Shown here: one piece after another, positions 5,590 through 11,023 of the stretch
Layout of the letters: every line of letters starts with the position of its first letter
Numbering within the stretch: the first letter of the stretch is position 1
Notes under the pieces: generated by a model
Told to the model about the DNA's origin: nothing
Database searches by the model: none
The model's input: only the letters and a program-made list of their open reading frames with translations
Source of the DNA: Oscillospiraceae bacterium
Lineage (GTDB): Bacteria > Bacillota > Clostridia > Oscillospirales > Acutalibacteraceae
Length of the DNA stretch: 11,023 nt
NCBI GenBank assembly: GCA_031254555.1
Contig: JAIRUF010000128.1
Coordinates: 1-11,023 of the forward strand
Direction of reading: 5' to 3'
Position numbers and translations under genes: made by a program

Positions 5590-8529
5590 ATGATTAAAAA
5601 AATCTTGGCAATTGTATTCATATTTATAATGGTATCTGTTTTAGTACCGGCAGGTTTGTTTGCAACGTCGGCGCTTGAATCAGCCACCTTGGTAAGCGAT
5701 GAGTCAGAGTTTTTATCAGCCGTCGCAACACCCAATTTCGAGATTCAGCTCACCGAGGATTTTACCCTCAGCTGCACCAGTAATAATAGTGCGGCAAAAA
5801 CAATTTCAAACAGCGGCATCATTGATTTAAACGGACATACGCTGACGCTGCTCGATGCTTTGGTCGATTCAGGATCCTCTTCCGGAGTCTACGGAGTTTT
5901 GATGATAGCTTCCGATGCATCGGTCACAATCACAAACAGTGATTCAAGCCAAAAGGGTATGATTAAACGCGGCAACGACTCCGGATATATGTTTAGGGTC
6001 GACGGGGAACTCATAATCCAATCCGAATCAGGCGCAAAAGAAGCAGTTATTGACGGCGGCGCGATTTGGGATAACGATTCTTCAAAGAACTATTACAACG
6101 CGACACTGGGCCGGGTTTTAAACACAACTGCTACCGGAGCCAACACATTGGCCCATGAGCAAAACAACAACTCAGGTCTCAGAGCTTCCGGTCCTATGAT
6201 TACTTTAACTAACAACGGAAAGCTGTCCGCAAAGAGCGGCTCTGTTCTGCAAAACAACATGAACTTTTCCGGCGGTTTAGGACCCGGCGGCGCCGTGCTG
6301 GTAAACGGCAGACAAGCTTCTCTGAAAATAGACGGCGGAACTATTCAGGACTGCGCGGTAAGGCGTAATACAGGCGGCGGTTTAGGCGGCGCTGTGTCTA
6401 CAATCGGAGAGGTTACGATGTCAGGCGGCCTTATCACCAGATGCCACGCGGCTTACACCTTATCCGGCGGCGGAGGCGGAGGCGCAGTTTCTGTGTCGGC
6501 AAACGGAATTTTCGTTATGGAGGGCGGCGTGATATCCAATAACCTCGCAGCCAACGGCGGCGGCGTATATACGCTCCAGTCAGCCGCCAACAATTCCAAT
6601 GCAAACGCAAGATTCCACATGAAAGCCGGAGTTATAAAAGAAAACTATGCCACCTACGGCGGCGGCGTTCAAAACAACAACTATATTCTAGACGATAAAC
6701 TTTCCCTTATAGACGCCAACGGGGATGAATATTTCACCGGTATGCTTCTTGAGGGCGGCGAAATATCCAATAACACTGCAGTCTCCTACGGCGGCGGCGT
6801 TGACAACGACGCCACACAATCTGCCAGCGCAAACGCACGTATCGCAATTCTGGGCACAACCATCAAGGAAAACCGGGTTACAACCGCGTCAACCCTCTAC
6901 ACATCTGGCGGAGGCGGCGTATCTATCCGCGCGACACAGGCGTATAACAATGTTACAACCCCGTCAGATAACATTATAAAAGGCGCAACTATCATAAACA
7001 ATGAGGCCATATCCGCATCATCTCCGACAACCGGCTCAAACGGCGGCGGCGTATACCTATATGGCAGTTACGCAAATGCAGGCGTCTTTGAGGATAATAC
7101 GATCACCGGCAACCGGGCTGTCAGAGGCGGAGGCGTATATGTATACGCGCAAAACGCCGAGCTCACACTCAAGAAAAATATCATTCAGAACAATTACGCT
7201 GTTTCAAACGGCGGCGGTCTTTATCTCGGATATGCAAAATCCGTAACTCTTACAGATCAATCAAACGCCGGCACAGGCACTGATTACAGTATCAGCGGCA
7301 ACACGGCGGCGGGCAATGGCGGCGGTATCTATGTTGGATACAGCACATCTGCATATACTTCCGTGACCCTAAACCACACAGATATAATCGGAAATAAAGC
7401 AGGCAACACGGCCAACACGGCTGGCAATGGCGGAGGCGTTTATCTATTTGCCGGTACCGTAAATCTAAATGAACAATCATCGGTAAACGGAAATACTGCG
7501 GCCATCGCAGGCGGCGGCGTCTATGTAAACAGAGGAACTTTTTCCATGTCGTATAACTCTGCAGATAAAAGCGTCAACCCGGCTATCTACGGCAATATAG
7601 CCAATCTTGATCTCGATATTAGTTCCGCGACTTCCGACGATGTATATGCTTCCGGAAACAGTACAACAATCAGTTTACTTTCTGTTAAAGACATGCCGAT
7701 CCCAGCGTCATACATAACGGACGGTTGGTACGACGATTATGCAGACGACGAAAACTCCCTGACGCGTTACCGCTCAGGCCAAAGAAATAAATACGTTGTT
7801 TCAAGCGGAGACGATATAATTGATACCGCGCTGAGGCTGACTCTCGGAGCCACTATATACACAGTGACCTATGACGGCAACGGCAGCACCTCAGGCACTG
7901 CGCCGCAAGACACCTCAGGCAACGCACTTACCGAATCAAATATTTATTATTCCGGTTCAATCGTTACCGTGCTAGGCAATGATACACTGGTCAAAACCAA
8001 CTACACTTTTTTGGGCTGGGCTACATCCCAGGAGAAAGCGAACTCGGGAACCGTAGATTACAACGCTGCGGATACCTTTGAGATCACAAAAGGCACCACC
8101 CTTTACGCTGTGTGGTGTGAAAACGACAACACCTACACTGTAACCTATCAGCCCGGCGATCACGGCACGTTTCCCGAAATTATAACAAGCGGCCTGTATT
8201 ACGGAGAGGCAACTCCAAGTGCTCCCCAAACGACAGGTGAGGAAAACTGGATCTTTACCGGATGGTCACCTGAACCCAGCGAAAACGTAACGGGCAGCGT
8301 CATATATGTGGCTCAGTGGAAATATGATCCTTCTAAAGAAAAGGAACCGCCGGTTACTCAAAATCCTACAAATACCGGCAATGACCAGAATCCTACAAAT
8401 ACAGGTAATAATCAAAGTCGTCCCAACACCGGCGATGTCAGTCACATGGTATTGTGGTTTACCTTGATGTCCGTAGGCTTAACTGGACTGGTTTTCACTA
8501 TAGAGAGGAAATCACGTGCCGCACGATAA
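5590..8529 (+). CDS. Secreted beta-helix surface protein with Flg_new/InlB-B-like repeats and sortase signal
   Basis: 979 aa. A signal peptide (MIKKILAIVFIFIMVSVLVP, cleavage near residue 26-28) is followed by an N-terminal region (about 30-220) with short beta-strands. Next is a right-handed beta-helix-like domain (about 220-650) with at least ten GGG(V/I/L)Y-type turns and NNTA/GNTA motifs. Two Flg_new (Listeria-Bacteroides)/InlB B-like repeats occupy about 756-842 and 848-911, each ending in a W-x(n)-YxxW pattern. A Pro/Asn/Thr linker (912-943, NPTNTGN twice) leads to RPNTGD (944-949), a hydrophobic segment (951-970) and the basic tail RKSRAAR. That C-terminus is a sortase sorting signal with an unusual RPNTG pentapeptide, so the protein should be wall-anchored and may act in adhesion. 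AAAGGAGAGG at 5573-5582 sets the start. No sortase gene is in the window. It is monocistronic, closed by a strong terminator. Confidence 0.88.
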   Translation: MIKKILAIVFIFIMVSVLVPAGLFATSALESATLVSDESEFLSAVATPNFEIQLTEDFTLSCTSNNSAAKTISNSGIIDLNGHTLTLLDALVDSGSSSGVYGVLMIASDASVTITNSDSSQKGMIKRGNDSGYMFRVDGELIIQSESGAKEAVIDGGAIWDNDSSKNYYNATLGRVLNTTATGANTLAHEQNNNSGLRASGPMITLTNNGKLSAKSGSVLQNNMNFSGGLGPGGAVLVNGRQASLKIDGGTIQDCAVRRNTGGGLGGAVSTIGEVTMSGGLITRCHAAYTLSGGGGGGAVSVSANGIFVMEGGVISNNLAANGGGVYTLQSAANNSNANARFHMKAGVIKENYATYGGGVQNNNYILDDKLSLIDANGDEYFTGMLLEGGEISNNTAVSYGGGVDNDATQSASANARIAILGTTIKENRVTTASTLYTSGGGGVSIRATQAYNNVTTPSDNIIKGATIINNEAISASSPTTGSNGGGVYLYGSYANAGVFEDNTITGNRAVRGGGVYVYAQNAELTLKKNIIQNNYAVSNGGGLYLGYAKSVTLTDQSNAGTGTDYSISGNTAAGNGGGIYVGYSTSAYTSVTLNHTDIIGNKAGNTANTAGNGGGVYLFAGTVNLNEQSSVNGNTAAIAGGGVYVNRGTFSMSYNSADKSVNPAIYGNIANLDLDISSATSDDVYASGNSTTISLLSVKDMPIPASYITDGWYDDYADDENSLTRYRSGQRNKYVVSSGDDIIDTALRLTLGATIYTVTYDGNGSTSGTAPQDTSGNALTESNIYYSGSIVTVLGNDTLVKTNYTFLGWATSQEKANSGTVDYNAADTFEITKGTTLYAVWCENDNTYTVTYQPGDHGTFPEIITSGLYYGEATPSAPQTTGEENWIFTGWSPEPSENVTGSVIYVAQWKYDPSKEKEPPVTQNPTNTGNDQNPTNTGNNQSRPNTGDVSHMVLWFTLMSVGLTGLVFTIERKSRAAR

Positions 8530-8548
8530 TGGTCTTATAAATTAAATT

Positions 8549-8597
8549 AAAAGGGCGTCAACCGCGTTACAGCAAACGTTTTGGTTGGCGCCTTTTT
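8549..8597 (+). terminator. Intrinsic terminator of the surface-protein gene
   Basis: AAAAGGGCGTCAACC (8549-8563) pairs with GGTTGGCGCCTTTTT (8583-8597) over 15 bp, with two G-U pairs and a 19-nt loop. The T run forms part of the arm. It lies about 20 bp after the stop codon. Confidence 0.9.
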
Positions 8598-8600
8598 AAC

Positions 8601-8791
8601 TTTGCATTTGACCAAATTTGTTGCGCAGTCCGCTTTGAGTCTTTTTTTTAAATTTTGCCAAAAGCACATTGAAAGAACTTTGTGAATATGCTATATTATA
8701 TAGCGAATTGACTTAAAAACAGTCCGGCGGATTTGTTTTTAAGCAACATTTACAATGTTTCGGTTAAATGATTTGCATTTAACCAAATTTG
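8601..8791 (+). repeat. 20-bp direct repeat pair flanking the leader promoter
   Basis: TTTGCATTTGACCAAATTTG (8601-8620) and TTTGCATTTAACCAAATTTG (8772-8791) differ at one base. The second copy forms the 3' arm of a perfect hairpin (8762-8784); the first has no such partner. Confidence 0.55.
8669..8697 (+). promoter_or_regulatory. Promoter upstream of the structured leader and riboswitch
   Basis: TTGAAA (8669-8674) and TATATT (8692-8697) with 17-bp spacing are close to sigma-A consensus. Transcription would start near 8704. No better promoter was found between here and the riboswitch at 8943 (TTGAGC at 8894 with TATTTT at 8919 has 19-bp spacing). If this is the CDF promoter, the leader is about 415 nt long. 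Confidence 0.6.
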
Positions 8792-8880
8792 CTATACACG
8801 TTGTTTAACCGCGGCAAAGCCGCGCGGCGCCATCCGGCACCGTTTGAAAAACAGCCGAACTGTTTTTCAAGTTAAACAAC
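8712..8880 (+). ncRNA. Hairpin-dense leader RNA or unidentified structured element
   Basis: Three successive structures are visible. H1: CTTAAAAACA (8712-8721) pairs perfectly with TGTTTTTAAG (8734-8743). H2: GGTTAAATG (8762-8770) pairs perfectly with CATTTAACC (8776-8784), 5-nt loop. H3: GTTGTTTAAC (8800-8809) pairs perfectly with GTTAAACAAC (8871-8880). H3 encloses three hairpins nearly back to back: CGCGGC/GCCGCG (8810-8824), CGGcGCC/GGCaCCG (8825-8842) and TTGAAAAACAG/CTGTTTTTCAA (8844-8870). H3 would be a four-way junction with a single unpaired junction base (8843). No coding potential is evident and I do not match it to a known RNA class. It lies between a promoter and the NiCo riboswitch. 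It might be a leader domain, a separate small RNA or a palindromic DNA element. Confidence 0.45.
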
Positions 8881-8942
8881 TCCCGATAACTTTTTGAGCT
8901 GCGTTTACTTACGCTTGGTATTTTGCAGACAATCAAACAATT

Positions 8943-9035
8943 ATACAGAACTGAGCAGGCCATGAACATTTTGCTTCATGGGGCCGGGCTGCCATGCAGC
9001 AGCAGATAGCGTTGCACATCTGCGGGACAGTGTAT
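8943..9035 (+). promoter_or_regulatory. NiCo riboswitch (czcD motif) aptamer
   Basis: The segment has the conserved blocks of the NiCo class in order: ACTGAGCAGGC (8950-8960), GGGGCCGGGCTGC (8980-8992) and GCGGGACAGT (9022-9031). Four helices form around a junction. P1 is ATAC-aga-ACTG with CAGTGTAT (8943-8953/9028-9035). P2 is CCATGAA/TTCATGG (8960-8966/8975-8981). P3 is GCTGC/GCAGC (8988-8992/8996-9000). P4 is GCAGAT/ATCTGC (9002-9007/9018-9023). This class binds Co(II) and Ni(II) cooperatively and typically sits before czcD-like exporters, exactly the context here. The match rests on my recall of the consensus, but sequence, fold and downstream gene all agree. Confidence 0.92.
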
Positions 9036-9055
9036 GTTCCGCAGGTGTGCTCTTA
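9014..9055 (+). terminator. Riboswitch-controlled terminator (expression platform)
   Basis: GCACATCTGCGG (9014-9025) pairs with CCGCAGGTGTGC (9039-9050) over 12 bp with one G-U pair, then TCTTATTT. The 5' arm overlaps P4 (9018-9023) of the aptamer, and the loop contains the 3' strand of P1, so aptamer and terminator cannot coexist. Metal binding should favour the aptamer and permit readthrough, making it an ON switch. The U-tract is interrupted, so termination may be incomplete. Confidence 0.85.
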
Positions 9056-9117
9056 TTTAAATTAATATCTTAGAGCACCATAGGGTTATCTCAAAAAAAT
9101 TTTGGAGGTAATTGATA

Positions 9118-10023
9118 ATGGAAAAACAAAACGAAAAACTGGCAATGAAAGTGTCCCGCAACACACTCATCGGCAATACAGCTTTAGTTGCCGTCAAAGC
9201 ATTCGCCGGCGTATATGCGCATTCCGCCGCAATGCTTGCGGATTCAATTCACTCATTGTCCGACATTCTCAGTACAGTTATTGTCATGGTCGGAGTGAAA
9301 CTCGCCGGCAAGGAGGCTGACCAAAAACACCCTTATGGTCATGAGCGTTTCGAGTGCGTAGCCGCCATCATTCTATCCGGGATTTTACTTTTCACGGGGG
9401 TAGGTATAGGCTTCACCGGAGTAAAGAGCATAATTTCAATGGAGTACGGAAAGTTTACAATACCCGGCTTTATTGCGCTCATAGCCGCCATAATATCTAT
9501 CGTGTCGAAAGAGTCCATGTATTGGTACACGCGCATTGCGGCAAAAAAGGTAAACTCTGACGCGCTTATGGCAGACGCATGGCATCATCGCTCAGACGCA
9601 CTCTCATCCATCGGCAGTTTTGCGGGTATTTTGGGCGCGCGGCTTGGTTTTCCCGTACTCGACCCATTGGCGGCCATAATAATCTGCTTGATTATCATAA
9701 AGGTTTCAGTTGATATTTTCCGCGATGCCATCGGCAAAATGACCGATAAGTCATGCGACGGCGCCGTCGTCGATGAAATGAAAAAGGTTGTTTTGGCACA
9801 GGAGTATGTATTGGGAATTGACGAAATCAGAACAAGAATTTTCGGCGATAAAATTTACGTGGATCTGGACATTTTAGCGGACGGCTGCTCAACGCTTAAA
9901 GAGGCTCACGACGTTGCAGATCAGGTGCATGACGCCATTGAGGGAAAGTTTTCACAGGTAAAGCACTGTATGGTCCATGTCAGCCCCTACAATACCGAAA
10001 GCCAGAAAGATGATGAACCTTAA
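9118..10023 (+). CDS. Cation diffusion facilitator (CDF) family metal exporter
   Basis: 301 aa. The N-terminal region has six predicted membrane helices carrying the CDF metal-site motifs: ADSIHSLSD near residues 41-49 (first H/D site), the KHPYGHERFE cytosolic loop, and DAWHHRSDALSS on helix 5 (second H/D site). The C-terminal part (about 210-290) is the cytosolic ZT-dimer domain, with IDEIRTRIFGDKIYVDLDI and HCMVHVSPY. CDF proteins are proton antiporters that export divalent cations such as Zn, Co, Ni, Cd, Fe or Mn across the plasma membrane. The NiCo riboswitch upstream argues for Co/Ni export here. GGAGGT (9104-9109) lies 8 nt before the ATG at 9118; the in-frame TTG at 9112 is too close. 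It appears monocistronic. Confidence 0.95.
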   Translation: MEKQNEKLAMKVSRNTLIGNTALVAVKAFAGVYAHSAAMLADSIHSLSDILSTVIVMVGVKLAGKEADQKHPYGHERFECVAAIILSGILLFTGVGIGFTGVKSIISMEYGKFTIPGFIALIAAIISIVSKESMYWYTRIAAKKVNSDALMADAWHHRSDALSSIGSFAGILGARLGFPVLDPLAAIIICLIIIKVSVDIFRDAIGKMTDKSCDGAVVDEMKKVVLAQEYVLGIDEIRTRIFGDKIYVDLDILADGCSTLKEAHDVADQVHDAIEGKFSQVKHCMVHVSPYNTESQKDDEP

Positions 10024-10338
10024 TCAAAGAGTAAAAAATTTTTAAAATTAATATCCCCGCTTCTAATCGTCCTCACTCCAGACTTTATTATTGTCTTAGA
10101 GAGTTTGGACGATGTGATTTTATATTCTGGGTTTTACTGATCTAACGGCAATGCCATTTCCCAAAGAGACATTTGACGGATGCAAAATTCAAAAATAAAC
10201 CGGGTAATTATATATCTGCTCCGCACAAAACGGTCATTATTTTGCGATAACACTGTATTTATTTAACCCCTGCGGTCAAGTATCAAATCTTATTAAATTT
10301 GAATATGATGAGATAAATGATTTAAGGAGAGTTGCATC
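10024..10338. other. Intergenic region without a gene (CDF to amidase)
   Basis: AT-rich and non-coding on both strands as far as can be judged. Apart from the inverted repeat at 10066-10113 and the amidase ribosome binding site, nothing identifiable is present. No clear sigma-A or forespore sigma-factor promoter was found for the amidase. Confidence 0.6.
10066..10125 (+). terminator. Candidate terminator after the CDF gene
   Basis: ATCGTCC (10066-10072) pairs perfectly with GGACGAT (10107-10113). It encloses further short pairings (ACTC/GAGT-like and AGAC/GTCT). TGTGATTTTATATT follows. The stem is long but interrupted and the U-tract begins 4-5 nt late, so support is moderate. Confidence 0.4.
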
Positions 10339-11023
10339 ATGCCAAGAATTGCAGTGTACGCAGGGCACGGAGGATCTGATCCCGGAGCCGTGTCAAACGG
10401 AATATATGAAAAAGACATCACTTTAGCATTGAGTAACGCAACGACAAGTATCCTGCGAGCGGCGGGCTATGAAGTTATCAACAACAGGACAACAGATGTC
10501 AACAGAAATTTAAATGCAGACATAGCCTTGGCAAACAGATCAAACGTTGCGGGGGTTGTGGAAATTCACATGAACAGCAACCTTGGATCCCCCGGCTCTG
10601 GCACAGAGGCATACTACAGCGTTTCCGGCGGAAGGGGAAGGACTCTTGCCCAAGCGCTTGTAAACAGTCTTACCGCCTTAGGGTTTAGGGACCGCGGGAT
10701 CAAAACACGAGTCAATGCCTCAGGCCAGGATTATTTTGGGATAATCCGTGAGACAAACGCTCCCTCTTCCCTGCTTGAAGTAGCCTTTATCAACAATCCG
10801 CACGACATGTCCTTGCTCAACATAAACAGGGTATCTCAGGCAATCGCAAATGCCATTATGCAGACTTTCCCCCTGACCACTACACCGACTGTGCCTCCCT
10901 CCGGGGGCAATCCCATTATAAGGAATATCCAGTCAACACTAAATCAGCGGTACGGCACGAACCTTGCGGCGGACGGCATTTTCGGCCGGTTAACCAAAAC
11001 TGCCCTGGTCAAGGGCCTGCAGA
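10339..11023 (+). CDS. N-acetylmuramoyl-L-alanine amidase (Amidase_3) with peptidoglycan-binding domain, 3' end cut
   Basis: 228 codons are visible before the window ends. Residues 1-176 form an Amidase_3 domain, a zinc enzyme that cleaves the bond between MurNAc and L-Ala of the stem peptide. The expected zinc ligands are present: H10 in YAGHGGSDPG, E24 in YEKDITL and H77 in EIHMN. The catalytic glutamate is E147 in LLEVAFINN. A Thr/Pro linker (180-191) leads to a PG_binding_1-like domain from about 193 (IRNIQSTLNQ...ADGIFGRLTKTAL), cut by the edge. AAGGAGAG (10324-10331) sets the start. There is no signal peptide, so it resembles phage endolysins or sporulation/mother-cell amidases, which are released by holin or lysis or act internally. 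Which of these it is cannot be decided here. Confidence 0.92.
   Translation, partial: MPRIAVYAGHGGSDPGAVSNGIYEKDITLALSNATTSILRAAGYEVINNRTTDVNRNLNADIALANRSNVAGVVEIHMNSNLGSPGSGTEAYYSVSGGRGRTLAQALVNSLTALGFRDRGIKTRVNASGQDYFGIIRETNAPSSLLEVAFINNPHDMSLLNINRVSQAIANAIMQTFPLTTTPTVPPSGGNPIIRNIQSTLNQRYGTNLAADGIFGRLTKTALVKGLQ

Noticed and set aside
6725..7480. Several ORFs of 62-84 codons inside the surface-protein gene on both strands
   Set aside because: They are shadows of the repetitive glycine-rich coding sequence, with no ribosome binding sites of their own.
8803..8877. Integron attC-like signature (GTTTAAC ... GTTAAAC, matching RYYYAAC/GTTRRRY)
   Set aside because: Any inverted repeat with this sequence satisfies the R-box consensus. 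There are no L boxes or extrahelical bases, the interior holds three separate hairpins, and no integrase or cassette gene is nearby.
9102..9114. Alternative upstream starts for the CDF gene (9102 in another frame, TTG at 9112 in frame)
   Set aside because: GGAGGT at 9104-9109 is properly spaced only for the ATG at 9118. The other starts overlap or crowd the ribosome binding site.

Overview
The window looks like a chromosomal segment of a low-to-moderate G+C Firmicute of the class Clostridia, perhaps an Oscillospirales relative. The evidence is purine-rich AGGAGG-type ribosome binding sites, sigma-A-like promoters, many intrinsic terminators, a two-[4Fe-4S] clostridial-type ferredoxin, a sortase-type surface protein and a NiCo (czcD-motif) riboswitch. 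This placement is inferred from gene content only.

Layout: positions 1-3100 are read leftward. They hold the start of a phage-type terminase small subunit that runs off the left edge, an S1-domain RNA-binding protein with its own terminator, a structured intergenic stretch (about 1571-1715), and a membrane-anchored CapA/PGA_cap-type metallophosphoesterase with its own terminator. From about 3240 everything is read rightward. First comes tRNA-Pro(TGG) under a near-perfect promoter. It is followed by three tandem copies of a 99-bp module, each carrying an intrinsic terminator. Next are a GIY-YIG nuclease-like protein with a C-terminal DUF4357/RAMA-like domain, a possible 54-aa ORF or gene remnant, and a cysteine-rich ferredoxin. 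After about 630 bp without a gene lies a 979-aa secreted beta-helix protein with two Flg_new/InlB-B-like repeats and an RPNTG-type sortase signal. Then come a strong terminator, a hairpin-dense leader, a NiCo riboswitch with its expression-platform terminator, a cation diffusion facilitator (CDF) metal exporter, and finally a right-truncated Amidase_3/peptidoglycan-binding amidase.

The clearest regulatory unit is the riboswitch-terminator-CDF cassette. Co(II)/Ni(II) binding should stabilise the aptamer arm that shares bases with a 12-bp terminator stem, allowing transcription into the exporter gene (an ON switch). The best promoter for this unit lies about 245 bp upstream of the aptamer. The transcript would then begin with an unexplained array of perfect hairpins, including a compact four-way-junction fold at 8800-8880. 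That array is the strongest candidate for something undescribed here. The triplicated tRNA terminator module is the second. Phage-like functions sit at both edges (terminase small subunit, signal-less amidase), but nothing in the window proves a prophage.
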